NCBI GenBank assembly: GCA_903887005.1
Contig: CAISOH010000007.1
Coordinates: forward strand, 1-59,647
From: an uncultured Bacteroidota bacterium
Lineage (GTDB): Bacteria; Bacteroidota; Bacteroidia; Chitinophagales; Chitinophagaceae
Direction: 5' to 3'
DNA length: 59,647 nt
Positions within the stretch are counted from its first letter, which is position 1. Each line of letters begins with the position of its first letter. This document shows positions 1 to 8,847 of the stretch, piece by piece. A model generated the notes under the pieces. The model was not told the DNA's origin. It searched no databases and was given only the letters and a program-made list of their open reading frames with translations. Both the position numbers and the translations under genes were made by a program.

Positions 1-81
1 GGAAACGAAGCAATAATAACAGCTTTGAAACTGAAAAATATCGTAATCATTCCCCAATTAAACTATGCCTTAGCAGCTTAA
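1..81 (+). CDS. C-terminal fragment of a repeated gene (gene truncated by window edge)
   Basis: Frame 1 is open from the first base and reads 26 residues ending LNYALAA and a TAA stop. The same tail, with 19 more residues upstream, is encoded on the minus strand at the other end of the window (59510-59647). The longer copy contains GLIKRIGKTYKYYITSLG, a pattern typical of the wing of a winged-helix domain. From memory it resembles the C-terminus of multicopy hypothetical proteins of about 450-500 residues. The function is not recognised. The coding reading is strongly supported because two inverted copies share frame and stop. Confidence 0.6.
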   Translation, partial: GNEAIITALKLKNIVIIPQLNYALAA

Positions 82-123
82 GTCTTGCCAGTTATGGCTA
101 AGATTTGAGGAGTTAGCTACTAA
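1..123. repeat. Left arm of a 123-bp inverted repeat bounding the window
   Basis: Bases 1-123 match the reverse complement of 59468-59590 with one difference (position 63, C versus T). The repeat holds the end of the partial gene (1-81) and 42 bp of 3' flank. Identity stops at TAA (121-123), where the 157-bp insertion begins on this side. Unique sequence follows on the other side. Confidence 0.9.
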
Positions 124-280
124 GGAACGATGACAAAATAAAATCCACCAATTTAAATGTTCTTTTCCATTTCTGCTTCGTTGCAAAAGTCTTTAAATAG
201 CTCGCAATTCGCAGATTTTGCGCCTTGCATAAAAGAAAAATAACTATCCAACTTAGTGGATTTTATTTTGTCAACGTTCC
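124..280. mobile_element. 157-bp MITE-like element with terminal inverted repeats and TAA duplication
   Basis: The element starts GGAACGATGACAAAATAAAA and ends with the near-complement TTTTATTTTGTCAACGTTCC, giving terminal inverted repeats of about 26 bp with one or two mismatches. It is flanked by TAA at 121-123 and 281-283, consistent with a 3-bp target duplication. The only open frame inside is a 25-codon minus-strand reading (153-230) starting MQGAKSANC. This may be the remnant of an internally deleted transposase gene, but the parent IS family is not recognised. The last 44 bp recur at 25706-25749 and 18 bp of the left end recur at 16313-16330. Confidence 0.65.
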
Positions 281-370
281 TAAATTTTATTTATGATATT
301 ATAACTGTGTTATCAATAATAAATATCTTTGAATCCTCCCGCACACATTGGGATCCAGGTATCAGCAAAT

Positions 371-1069
371 ATGCTCCTGAAAGAATTACATACCGGTATT
401 GTTCACCTGTTTTACCCTCGGCTTTGCGAGGGCTGCAGCAAGCCGCTGGTAGCTGCCGAAAAAATAGTGTGCATCAGTTGCAGTTTGCAAATCCCGGAAA
501 CAGGATATTATAATATAGAGGACAATGAAACGGCGCTCCGTTTTGCCGGGCGGATACCATTTGAACATGCTGTTTCTTATGCCTACTTTACTAATGATGG
601 CTTATTGCAGCATCTGCTTCATGGAATGAAATACAAGGACAAAAAAGAAATTGGTTATTTCCTTGGGCGTCAGTTTGCAGGTTGCCTCCAAAAAACAGAT
701 TGGGTTTCATCTATTGATTTGATCATCCCTGTTCCGCTGCATCCGGTCAAAAGGGCAAAACGCGGCTATAACCAAAGTATGCTGATCGCGGAAGGAATGA
801 GCGAAGTTTTAAAAATACCTGCTTCCGATAAAATATTAGAGCGGGTAAGAGACACAGAAAGCCAGACACACAAAACGCGGGCCGAGCGGGTCAGCAATAT
901 GTCGGACGCTTTCAGAATAAAAGAAAAGGCCCCTTTGCAGGGCAAACATATTTTATTATGCGATGATGTTTTGACCACCGGGGCCACTTTGGAGGCCTGC
1001 GCTTTGGCCCTTATGAAGGAAAAAAGTATAAAAATAAGCATCACAACCATTGGTATTGCCGTATCTTAA
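371..1069 (+). CDS. ComF family phosphoribosyltransferase-like protein
   Basis: The product has 232 residues and the usual ComF layout. A four-cysteine zinc-ribbon-like motif (C19, C22, C34, C37) is followed by a type I phosphoribosyltransferase fold. Visible motifs are VPLHPVKRAKRGYNQS and, near residue 200, the PRPP-binding loop LLCDDVLTTGATLEAC. ComF proteins are tied to DNA uptake in naturally competent bacteria, but in Bacteroidota the substrate is unknown. The frame is open from an ATG at 329. The ATG at 371 is preferred because homologues start close to the sequence FYPRLCEGC. No competence gene is adjacent. Confidence 0.88.
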   Translation: MLLKELHTGIVHLFYPRLCEGCSKPLVAAEKIVCISCSLQIPETGYYNIEDNETALRFAGRIPFEHAVSYAYFTNDGLLQHLLHGMKYKDKKEIGYFLGRQFAGCLQKTDWVSSIDLIIPVPLHPVKRAKRGYNQSMLIAEGMSEVLKIPASDKILERVRDTESQTHKTRAERVSNMSDAFRIKEKAPLQGKHILLCDDVLTTGATLEACALALMKEKSIKISITTIGIAVS

Positions 1070-1081
1070 CACTTATATTTG
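1050..1081 (+). promoter_or_regulatory. Bacteroidota-type promoter for the FadL-like gene
   Basis: A TTG at 1050-1052 is followed after 21 bp by TATATTTG (1074-1081). This fits the -33 TTTG / -7 TAnnTTTG consensus of the Bacteroidota primary sigma factor. It overlaps the end of the comF-like gene and leaves a leader of about 100 nt before the ATG at 1188. Confidence 0.5.
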
Positions 1082-1187
1082 CACTGAATTTTAGCATAGG
1101 TATTGTTTTTAAGGATATTTCACCATACCTTAACCGATTAATTATTGACTTGATTCGATCAATTGATTTTTTAACAACAAAGTTTTT

Positions 1188-2435
1188 ATGAAGAAACACT
1201 TATTAGCAGCATCATTTTTATTGTCAGCAATAACATCATTTGGTGCGGGCTACCAGCTTAATTTGCAAGGCCTGCGGCAGCTTGCAATGGGAGGTACCGG
1301 CACTGCGTGGCCATGGGATGCTTCAACTATTTTTTATAATCCGGGAGGGCTTGCCAGGCTTCATGGCATACAGGCTTATGTAAGCGGGCTGTACATTATG
1401 CCAGCCACAGCATTTGGCAACCAGTTGAATTCCGGCAACTTAGGTACATCCTTATCAGCAGAGTCCCGGACGTTCATGCCATTCAATATATATATTGGCG
1501 GCCCCATACAGGAAGAAAGCAAATTCGCTATAGGATTGGGTATCTATAGTGTTGCAGGCCTGGGCCTTACCTGGGATAATAACTGGCTTGGAAGGACCAT
1601 TGTTCAGTCAATTGACCTGCAATCCGTTTGTTTTCAGCCTACATTAAGTTTTCGCGTCAGCGAATTCTTATCTGTTGGCGCCGGCTTTGTACATACTATC
1701 GGCACTTTCGATTTCAGGCAGGCATTACCTCCGCATGGTTTCCAGGGCCCTGGCTATGACGATGTGGAAGCGCATCTGCATGGCTCCGCAACAGGAGAAG
1801 GATTTAACCTTGGTGTACAAATGAAATTGAATGAGCGTTTGCAATTGGGCGTTACTTACCGCTCACAAATAAATATGGACATTAGCAGCGGCACAGCGTT
1901 ATTTACTACTCCACAATCTTTGAGAAGCTCTTTCCCGAATACACATTTTGACTCGCAGCTTCCTTTGCCACAGGTTGCTTCCGTAGGTATCGGATACCGC
2001 CCGGCTGAAAGGCTTACACTCGAATTCAACCTGAACTATACCGGCTGGAATTCATTTGATTCTTTGAGGATCAATTTTACTGACCATACTTCATCTCTGC
2101 AAAATATGCATGCGCCAAGGCACTACAGAAATACACTTACGCCGCGCATAGGTGCAAATTATAAAATAAGCAAGATAGTATCTGTAATGATGGGTGGAGC
2201 ATTCGACCCTACCCCTGTTACCAACGGATTTGTTTCTCCTGATCTTCCTGATGCCGACCGCGCTGTATTTACATGTGGCGCTGCTCTTAAACCATTAAGG
2301 AGGTTTACCATCCTTGTAGCTTTTGAAGGTATGAGTTCAACAAAACGCGCCGGAACTTATGATTACGGCAATTTCAATGGTACTTATAAAACAGAGGCTT
2401 TTACTACAGGACTTGGCATTTATTATAATTTCTAA
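1188..2435 (+). CDS. OmpP1/FadL/TodX family outer-membrane transporter
   Basis: The 415-residue protein has a signal peptide of about 20 residues. It then carries the family's N-terminal hallmark, YQLNLQGLRQLAMGGTGTA and the NPGG motif (IFYNPGGLARL), before a region of alternating amphipathic strands typical of a 14-strand barrel. Members move hydrophobic compounds such as fatty acids across the outer membrane; the substrate here cannot be told. The terminal residues (LGIYYNF) end in phenylalanine, as expected for a BAM substrate. The SGNH hydrolase begins 18 bp downstream, so the two are probably co-transcribed and may handle a lipid or ester together. Confidence 0.9.
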   Translation: MKKHLLAASFLLSAITSFGAGYQLNLQGLRQLAMGGTGTAWPWDASTIFYNPGGLARLHGIQAYVSGLYIMPATAFGNQLNSGNLGTSLSAESRTFMPFNIYIGGPIQEESKFAIGLGIYSVAGLGLTWDNNWLGRTIVQSIDLQSVCFQPTLSFRVSEFLSVGAGFVHTIGTFDFRQALPPHGFQGPGYDDVEAHLHGSATGEGFNLGVQMKLNERLQLGVTYRSQINMDISSGTALFTTPQSLRSSFPNTHFDSQLPLPQVASVGIGYRPAERLTLEFNLNYTGWNSFDSLRINFTDHTSSLQNMHAPRHYRNTLTPRIGANYKISKIVSVMMGGAFDPTPVTNGFVSPDLPDADRAVFTCGAALKPLRRFTILVAFEGMSSTKRAGTYDYGNFNGTYKTEAFTTGLGIYYNF

Positions 2436-2453
2436 ACGTTTAAAATAACATAA

Positions 2454-3821
2454 ATGAGAAAAATATATATCATTGGCGCTATGGCATGTCTGTTTGCCGC
2501 ATGTAAGCCCAATGTAAGCATTACAACAAAACTAACCCAGGGAAACGCTGACTTCTCCAATTATCTCGCAATAGGCAATTCGCTCACCGCGGGATATGCC
2601 GATAACAGCCTCACGGTTTCCGGGCAATTGAATTCTTATCCGCAAAGGCTATTTGAACAGTTTCAGTTGGTAACCAATGTAAAAGGTACATTCGTGCAAC
2701 CATTAGTGAACGGTAACAGCGGGTATCCCGGCCCTAAAATGGTATTGGGAATGACCCATAGCCTGTGTACTACCGATTCTTCACTGGGGCCGGTAAACTA
2801 TACCGGGCCTATTGATTCTATGGGCAGTTATCGTTATATCAGTACTGTAAATAACGGGCAGATAAACAATATAGGTGTGCCTGGTATCCGTGCGGTTGAT
2901 TACCTCGTGGGAAATTATGCATTGATGAATTCATATGCCGCACGGTTTTATAATAGTATGATTGGTACGCCATTGGATGAGCTGGCTTACAGGGTACATA
3001 CCCTACATCCAACTTTCTTTACAATGTGGCTTGGAGCTAATGATGTATTAGGTTACGCAACAAACGGCGGCAAAGGTGACGGCAGCGGCGCTGTTGCGCC
3101 CATCGTTCCTGGTACGTATTTATTTAACACCTTTGACATCAGTCCTTACACTCAGTTTGATACAGCCTATGACAGAGCATTGAATATGGCAATTAGTACC
3201 GGCGCCCAGGGAGCGCTGATTAATATTCCGGATATTACAAGCCTTCCATTCTTTAACACTATTCCAATGGATGGTTTAATATTAACCCGCCAAACCCAGG
3301 TTGACAGCCTTCAAAAAAAATGGGGAACTGTTTTGCATAAAGTTGCCCAGCTTGGCAATAATGATTATATCGTAGAACAACACGATGGCCTGGTAAGGCA
3401 GGCTGTACCAGGAGAACTTTTGTTGCTTACTGTACCATTGGATTCAATCCGATGTGCGGGATGGGGCATCACAAAAGCGATCCCAAGGGACTATGTAATT
3501 ACTACTGAAGAGCTCCAGCATATAAGACTTGCTACTACTAACTTTAATAACTTTATTCAGTATGAGGCAACAAGGCATAAATTAGCGTATGTGGACATGA
3601 ATGCTTTTATGTCGCAGATAGCTTCAGGTTATACATACAACGGCATCACCTACAGCACCCAATATATCAGCGGCGGCGCCTTCTCTCTTGATGGTGTTCA
3701 CCCTACCCCACGCGGGTATGCACTTATAGCTAACCAGATACTAAGTACAATTAACAGCTACTACAAGTCTAATATGCCAATGCTTGATGTGAATAAATAT
3801 CATGGTATTGATTTCCCATAA
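2454..3821 (+). CDS. SGNH/GDSL-type hydrolase lipoprotein
   Basis: The 455-residue protein begins with a lipoprotein signal (LFAAC, Cys17). The GDSL block I motif is seen as AIGNSLTAGY with Ser43. A GAND motif lies near residue 193 and the catalytic DxxH as LDGVHPTPRGY near residue 412. These residues form the SGNH catalytic set, so an esterase or lipase acting at the envelope is likely, although the substrate is unknown. It follows the FadL-like transporter by 18 bp. A strong terminator after the stop ends the two-gene unit. Confidence 0.85.
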   Translation: MRKIYIIGAMACLFAACKPNVSITTKLTQGNADFSNYLAIGNSLTAGYADNSLTVSGQLNSYPQRLFEQFQLVTNVKGTFVQPLVNGNSGYPGPKMVLGMTHSLCTTDSSLGPVNYTGPIDSMGSYRYISTVNNGQINNIGVPGIRAVDYLVGNYALMNSYAARFYNSMIGTPLDELAYRVHTLHPTFFTMWLGANDVLGYATNGGKGDGSGAVAPIVPGTYLFNTFDISPYTQFDTAYDRALNMAISTGAQGALINIPDITSLPFFNTIPMDGLILTRQTQVDSLQKKWGTVLHKVAQLGNNDYIVEQHDGLVRQAVPGELLLLTVPLDSIRCAGWGITKAIPRDYVITTEELQHIRLATTNFNNFIQYEATRHKLAYVDMNAFMSQIASGYTYNGITYSTQYISGGAFSLDGVHPTPRGYALIANQILSTINSYYKSNMPMLDVNKYHGIDFP

Positions 3822-3842
3822 CAGACAGGATGAATAAATCAT

Positions 3843-3875
3843 AAAAAATGCCCCGGATTTCCGGGGCATTTTTTT
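3843..3875. terminator. Bidirectional intrinsic terminator between convergent genes
   Basis: A 10-bp GC-rich stem, ATGCCCCGGA/TCCGGGGCAT with a 2-base loop, has an A-run on one side and a T-run on the other. It lies between the hydrolase (plus) and glycosyltransferase (minus), so it can serve both. Confidence 0.9.
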
Positions 3876-3913
3876 ATGAAAATTATCAGGAACAAGAATA
3901 CATTTCCGGTAAA

Positions 3914-5038
3914 TTACTCAACGCACTTCATCATAGTATCCCACAGTTTCTTAGCGGAGTTATTCCAGTCGAATTTCTTTATCTGCTTCCTCGCATTAAT
4001 GATAAGCTTTGCACGCAGGGCCTCATCTTTATAAATCTGATGCATTTTATCAGCAATATCCTCCGGATCTGAAGGATTTACCAACAGTGCGGCATCGCCC
4101 GCAACCTCTGGCATGGAAGATGTGTCGCTTACTATGGCAGGCACATCACATTGCAGCGCTTCCAGTATCGGGATACCGAATCCTTCAAAAAGGGATGCAT
4201 ATACTAATGTATAGGCGCCTCCAATGAGTTTGGAAAGTGCATCTACATTCATATATCCTACCCATTTCACATCTTCTTTAAAAGGCATTTCAGCACGCAT
4301 CTGTTCTACTTCCTCGTACTTCCACGCCGGCCGGCCGGCAATAACGAGTTTCATATTGGTGTGCTGGCGCTTTTTGAACAGGATGAATGCTTTCAGCAGG
4401 TTCACGATATTTTTTCGGGGATGCAGGGCGCCGGCAAATACAAAATATTCACAGCCGTCCGCATATTGTTTCTTTACAGCTTCACGTTCTGCAAAATCCA
4501 GTGGTTTATATTCATCATGCGCACCGTTATATACCACATCTATTTTATCCGGAGATATACCGTAGCTTTTTATTATATCGTTTTTAGAAAAAGTGGAAAC
4601 GGTGGCAATACGTTTGGCCTTTTTTGCGAATAATGGTGAGTAATGCCGCCAGTAAAGCCGGTGGCTGATCACAAAGTGATCCGGGTAGTGCTCAAAAGCA
4701 AGATCATGTATCACCAGGCAAGTAGGCACCTTTGTGCTCAGCGACATATAACTGTCGGGCGACAAAAACAGGTCTATCTTATACTTGCGCAGCATATAAG
4801 GTATGCTCCACTCAAACCAGATATAGAACAATATGGGGTGCCGCGCCTGCGGATGAACTACCACAGCCGTGACATTGGGGGCAAAAATAAATAAAGGATT
4901 GTATGGCCTGTCGAAAAAGAAGAAGAACTCATGCTCGGGGTGATCCCGTACAATTCTTTCCAGAGTCTGATAAGTAAACCAACCTATACCTTCCAGCTTT
5001 CCTTTTAACAGTAACCGTGTATTTACACCTATTCGCAT
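3914..5038 (-). CDS. Glycosyltransferase family 4 (GT-B fold)
   Basis: The 374-residue protein has the GT-B arrangement. The N-terminal half starts MRIGVNTRLLLKGKLEGIGW. The C-terminal nucleotide-sugar half carries FVFAGALHPRKNIVNLLKAF and the EX7E motif region SLFEGFGIPILEALQCDVP. This is the standard GT1/GT4 signature for retaining transferases such as mannosyltransferases. It is divergent from a flippase gene 55 bp away, suggesting a shared role in surface polysaccharide or glycan assembly. Donor and acceptor are unknown. Confidence 0.9.
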   Translation of the reverse strand: MRIGVNTRLLLKGKLEGIGWFTYQTLERIVRDHPEHEFFFFFDRPYNPLFIFAPNVTAVVVHPQARHPILFYIWFEWSIPYMLRKYKIDLFLSPDSYMSLSTKVPTCLVIHDLAFEHYPDHFVISHRLYWRHYSPLFAKKAKRIATVSTFSKNDIIKSYGISPDKIDVVYNGAHDEYKPLDFAEREAVKKQYADGCEYFVFAGALHPRKNIVNLLKAFILFKKRQHTNMKLVIAGRPAWKYEEVEQMRAEMPFKEDVKWVGYMNVDALSKLIGGAYTLVYASLFEGFGIPILEALQCDVPAIVSDTSSMPEVAGDAALLVNPSDPEDIADKMHQIYKDEALRAKLIINARKQIKKFDWNNSAKKLWDTMMKCVE

Positions 5039-5050
5039 ACCTTATGGCAA

Positions 5051-5058
5051 CAAAAATA
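5051..5058 (-). promoter_or_regulatory. -7 element for the glycosyltransferase gene
   Basis: On the minus strand TATTTTTG matches TAnnTTTG and sits 12 bp before the ATG at 5038. No clear -33 TTG is seen at the usual distance. Confidence 0.35.
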
Positions 5059-5093
5059 TACTTTTACTGCTTTATTACCCGTTAAATATACAG

Positions 5094-6575
5094 ATGCGGC
5101 GTTTTTTTGTTAAAAATATCCTTTTTGTCATTGCTGTAAACGTATTGGTAAAGCCTATATGGGTATTATTTATTGACCGTAATGTACAAAATACGGTGGA
5201 GGGCGGGGCATATGGTACTTACCAGGCATTACTGAGCGTCAGCATCATCTTCCAGACCATACTTGATTTTGGCCTTAGCAGCTACAACAGCAGGATGATA
5301 GCCCGGAATCCTGATAAATTACCGGAGCTTTTTCCATCTATGCTATCAGCCAGGCTGATACTTATACTTGTTTATATGATGCTTGCCTGCACCTGGGGCT
5401 ATGCAATAGGGTACAGAGGATGGGAGTTGAATTTGCTGGTAGGTGTGCTGCTGATACAATCGCTGAATGCATTGGTGTCATTTATACGCAGTAACATAGC
5501 CGCTCTTCATAAATTTAAAACAGATGGCATACTGTCTATTACAGATAGGTTACTGATGATATTGATATGCGGCTTCCTGCTCACATACCCGCCAACGGCA
5601 CACCATTTTAAAATAGAATGGTTTGTGATAACACAGGTAGTATGCTACTTTATTTCTGCCTGCATAGGCTATCTTATTTTACGCAGGATAGGGAAAGTGA
5701 AATTAAAATTCTCTTTTCATGGCCCTACTCTTTTCAAAATTGTCTGGCAAAGTTTTCCATACGCCCTGCTCATTTTCCAGATGTCGGTATATAACAGGGC
5801 AGATGTAATGATAATGGAGCGTATATGCACCGATGGCAAGGACCAGGCAGGCATATGGGCTGCTGCCTTCCGCTGGCTGGATATGGCCAATATACTCGGG
5901 CTTATGTTTGCCACAATGCTGCTGCCTCTTTTCGGACGGATGCTGTCACAAAAAAATGATGTTCAGCCTATTGTAAAACTGTGTGTGAACCTGTTGCTGC
6001 CTTTTTCCTGCATGGTGGCAATAGCAGGTGTTTTTTTCAGCGGAGATATCATGCAGCTGTTATACCATAAAAGCGCATTGTATAATCAACCAGGCATGGC
6101 GCGCAATTATGAACTGGTATTTGCCTGCCTGATTGCATCTTTCCCTGCATGGTGCCTGATGTATGTTTACTCCACACTACTTACCGCCAATGGCAGCCTG
6201 AAAACACTTAATATAATAGCATTCATAGGGGTTATAGTAAACCTGTCGCTCAATTTTTACCTGATACCCCGGCATAAAGCAATAGGCGGGGCTATCACGT
6301 CGTTTATTACACAAACCGGACTTGCGCTTACTTTCATAGTATTTGCTTCAAGGACAATAAAGCTACCGATAAATATCAGATGGGCGTTAGCCCATGTTGG
6401 CTACCTGGCGCTTATTTTAATACTGGCTTATGGAGTCATCAGTGTATTACATCAGACTTCATGGATATTCCAGTTGGGTGTATTCGGCGTTATCTGTCTT
6501 GCGCTGATGTTTGTTTTCAGGTTTATTTCCATACAGGGGATACGGCAACTGGCAGGTGGTAAAGGGCTGCCCTAA
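5094..6575 (+). CDS. Polysaccharide/lipid-linked glycan flippase (MOP superfamily, Wzx-like)
   Basis: The 493-residue integral membrane protein has about 12-14 hydrophobic segments. The order is typical of the polysaccharide transport branch of the MOP/MATE superfamily. An early loop reads VEGGAYGTYQALLSVSIIFQ, and a mid-protein segment, SFPYALLIFQMSVYNRADVMI, matches the conserved region where transmembrane helix 7 begins. Members flip undecaprenyl-linked sugars across the inner membrane. It is divergent from the glycosyltransferase, with no other polysaccharide genes nearby. Confidence 0.85.
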   Translation: MRRFFVKNILFVIAVNVLVKPIWVLFIDRNVQNTVEGGAYGTYQALLSVSIIFQTILDFGLSSYNSRMIARNPDKLPELFPSMLSARLILILVYMMLACTWGYAIGYRGWELNLLVGVLLIQSLNALVSFIRSNIAALHKFKTDGILSITDRLLMILICGFLLTYPPTAHHFKIEWFVITQVVCYFISACIGYLILRRIGKVKLKFSFHGPTLFKIVWQSFPYALLIFQMSVYNRADVMIMERICTDGKDQAGIWAAAFRWLDMANILGLMFATMLLPLFGRMLSQKNDVQPIVKLCVNLLLPFSCMVAIAGVFFSGDIMQLLYHKSALYNQPGMARNYELVFACLIASFPAWCLMYVYSTLLTANGSLKTLNIIAFIGVIVNLSLNFYLIPRHKAIGGAITSFITQTGLALTFIVFASRTIKLPINIRWALAHVGYLALILILAYGVISVLHQTSWIFQLGVFGVICLALMFVFRFISIQGIRQLAGGKGLP

Positions 6576-6950
6576 AAATTAAGCCTAAAACTGAGGCAAA
6601 ATACTGCATGTTAGTTAGTGAATACATATTTCCAAGGTATTCACATTACCGGTTTTACTTACCGCTGTTAAAAAAATACTTATTTCTAATAATTGACAAT
6701 CCGGATTTATTTACAGGGGTCTAAAAATACTTGTTTTTAAGTATTGTCCCCTAAAAATCCTGCCTGTATTATTACACGAAGAAAATTATTAGAAAAATTT
6801 AGACCGATAATGCCTGCCCTTTACCATTTTCTCATTTATTTATGCGCGTTCATAAAGCGGTGCAACGGGATACAGTGAACGGCTACGGGAGAATCTGGCC
6901 GCACAATATGAAAATAAATAAATATAATTAAAAAAATAAATGACTATTTT
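6576..6950. other. 375-bp AT-rich spacer with an imperfect hairpin
   Basis: No coding frame stands out. At 6715-6752 AGGGG...AATACTT is followed by a GTTTTT loop and AAGTATT..CCCCT, an imperfect inverted repeat that could be a terminator for the flippase or a leader element of the T9SS gene downstream. No canonical TAnnTTTG promoter was recognised. Confidence 0.4.
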
Positions 6951-7634
6951 ATGAAAAACAAACTTTTAAAATCCGGCCTCGCACTGCTTGCGGGCCTTAT
7001 GCTGCAAAGCGCAGCCTTTGCACAAACACTGATACCGCCGTTTATGGCTGATATGCCCTGGGTTACACCTGCCGGTGTAGGATGCGGTATCAATACGGCA
7101 GTTATTGATTACCCGGTGACTGGTGATCCCAATTTTCCTTTTGGCAGGCTTGGCGCTTGTGCCTATGGCGGCCCGGGAGGTGTGGTAGTTACTGATCTTA
7201 ACCTGCCTGGGTTCAGTGTAAACACCACTTACCCCGTTTTTGGCCCGGGAGCTTCCGGTAATACTATGGCCGGATGTCCGGATGTGATACTCGGCAACGA
7301 TCTTTCCTCTCCTACCCCCGCCCAGGATTTTATTATGGCCGTAGCGTTCGTAGTTAATGTTGTTTTTCGTGCCCCACCTCTGGTGGAAATAGATTATTAT
7401 AATATTCACTACCTCGTTCCAGGCCCTGGTCCATTTACGGTCACGCCCAATTCATTCCAGATAATACCGGTGTTACCGCCGTGGACGCCTATCGGGACAG
7501 TGCACCTCGACGTGGTGGCGCAAAGCAGTATGCTGATACCTTACGGCATGCCCTTGTGCGACCAGTTTTTTGTTACTTATGATGCAACAACCCCGCGCCT
7601 GTTTACAATGTGTTTGCAACGTTTGGCAGGCTGA
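6951..7634 (+). CDS. Secreted T9SS protein, N-terminal fragment (frameshifted)
   Basis: The 227 residues begin with a clear signal peptide (KSGLALLAGLMLQSAAFAQ). A glycine/proline-rich extracellular region of no recognised family follows. The frame ends soon after TYDATTPR, where a one-base loss in the C4 run near 7591-7594 moves the reading to the frame of 7610-7981. The true protein would run 6951-8783, about 610 residues, and end in a T9SS sorting domain. The last residues of this fragment (LFTMCLQRLAG) are out-of-frame noise. Confidence 0.65.
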   Translation: MKNKLLKSGLALLAGLMLQSAAFAQTLIPPFMADMPWVTPAGVGCGINTAVIDYPVTGDPNFPFGRLGACAYGGPGGVVVTDLNLPGFSVNTTYPVFGPGASGNTMAGCPDVILGNDLSSPTPAQDFIMAVAFVVNVVFRAPPLVEIDYYNIHYLVPGPGPFTVTPNSFQIIPVLPPWTPIGTVHLDVVAQSSMLIPYGMPLCDQFFVTYDATTPRLFTMCLQRLAG

Positions 7635-7981
7635 ACCTATATAATGCCTTGCTTGCAGGGCCGCAAAACATAAGCTTTGGCGCACTACCTACTGTAGATA
7701 GCTGGCAGCCTGACGTAGCCGGTGTAGAAAGGCCGGTAGCCGGTGGCGGCACACACCCTGTTGCAAGTATTGTGCATGTATGCCAATGTAATAATATGAT
7801 GTGGTACCAGGAATGGGACCCCATAGCCGCAATTGTTACGCCGCCTAATCCAATAGGCCCGTTGGTGCCCTGTCTTACACCGGGTGTTTATGTACAATAT
7901 AGCCGTCCGCGTATTGACGCCAACGATGACTACCTTACCAATACCAATCCCATAACATTAATTCCATACCCTTGCCAGTAA
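7610..7981 (+). pseudogene. Middle fragment of the frameshifted T9SS protein
   Basis: This frame is open from about 7592 and reads NPAPVYNVFATFGRLNLYN onward, continuing the preceding fragment naturally. It ends at a stop after PYPCQ. Skipping one base near 7975 returns to the original frame (SNRQSGCEYLDTTP). The two shifts compensate and lie 380 bp apart. The GTG at 7610 is not a credible start. Confidence 0.6.
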
Positions 7982-8039
7982 CAGGCAGTCTGGCTGTGAA
8001 TACCTGGACACTACTCCTGTAAATAATAATGATGTACGG

Positions 8040-8783
8040 GTGTATGGGCCTGCTGGCGGCACTATGGAATCAAATTGGATAGATTTGTGGTGGCTTCCGC
8101 CGTTTGGTACTTATCCTCATCCTCTTCCTGCCTTTGGCGGCACTATTTACAATCATTTTTGCCCGACAGTGGCTTTTGGACCAAATGCAGCAAACGAGTA
8201 CATAGTTACAGAATGTGCTAATCTATCATTAATACCAGGCCCAAATCATGACTTTTTTATGATGAGCCCGATGGATATTTGTGGCCTCGGTGTGGCTCCA
8301 TCTCCAGGTGGTCCCCCGGATTATTTCCTCGTCAATAGCGCTTATCCGGCAACATCCTCCAACTATGCCAATTCCTCCAGCACCCCATGCAATAATGTAG
8401 CTGATATAAGCTTAGTAGCTTGGACAGATGCAGGGAACATTAACTACAAAATGACACAATTTATTGGCCCCAATGGTTATAATTTCCGAACAACGCATGG
8501 AGGAACGACGGCCTCTCCCGGCCTCTCCCCTTCGACTACCGCTCAGGACAGGCTCGACATCTATCCTAATCCTGCCAATGATTACATTACAGTTGATAAT
8601 CCGGCAAGCAATAGCGCAGATAGATACAGCATCAAAAATGTATTGGGACAAATTGTAGCTGATGGCAGTTTGATGCCTGGCAAACAGAACATTAATGTAA
8701 GCAGCCTAATTGATGGTAATTACATTATCAGTGTGTTTAGGGAAGGTGTGCCAGCGGGAAATACCATGTTTGTAAAAAAATAA
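8040..8783 (+). CDS. C-terminal fragment of the frameshifted protein, with T9SS sorting domain
   Basis: The frame is open from about 7977 and is the same frame as 6951-7634. After a low-complexity secreted region, the last 75 residues form a type A sorting domain: RLDIYPNPANDYITV, YSIKNVLGQIVADGSL, GNYIISVFREG and the basic end MFVKK. These domains direct export through the T9SS and anchoring or release at the surface. There is no ribosome site before the GTG at 8040, so it is unlikely to be translated alone. Confidence 0.65.
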   Translation: MYGPAGGTMESNWIDLWWLPPFGTYPHPLPAFGGTIYNHFCPTVAFGPNAANEYIVTECANLSLIPGPNHDFFMMSPMDICGLGVAPSPGGPPDYFLVNSAYPATSSNYANSSSTPCNNVADISLVAWTDAGNINYKMTQFIGPNGYNFRTTHGGTTASPGLSPSTTAQDRLDIYPNPANDYITVDNPASNSADRYSIKNVLGQIVADGSLMPGKQNINVSSLIDGNYIISVFREGVPAGNTMFVKK

Positions 8784-8793
8784 TTATCTTTAG

Positions 8794-8826
8794 AGGTATG
8801 CTGCACTTTAAAAGTGTAGCATACCT
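8794..8826 (+). terminator. Hairpin after the T9SS gene
   Basis: AGGTATGCTGCACTT is followed by its near-complement AAGTGTAGCATACCT, a stem of about 15 bp with one mismatch. The T-tract is weak, so termination is likely but not certain. The same core (AGCATACC/GGTATGCT) is used in the terminator at 55566. Confidence 0.5.
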
Positions 8827-8847
8827 TGATTTATTAAAATCAATATT

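Noticed and set aside
256-513. 85-codon open frame at the left edge
   Set aside because: It overlaps the comF-like gene in another frame, contains the end of the MITE and has no family signature.
766-1050. Minus-strand open frame across comF
   Set aside because: It is a shadow of the real gene in the reverse frame with no start signal.
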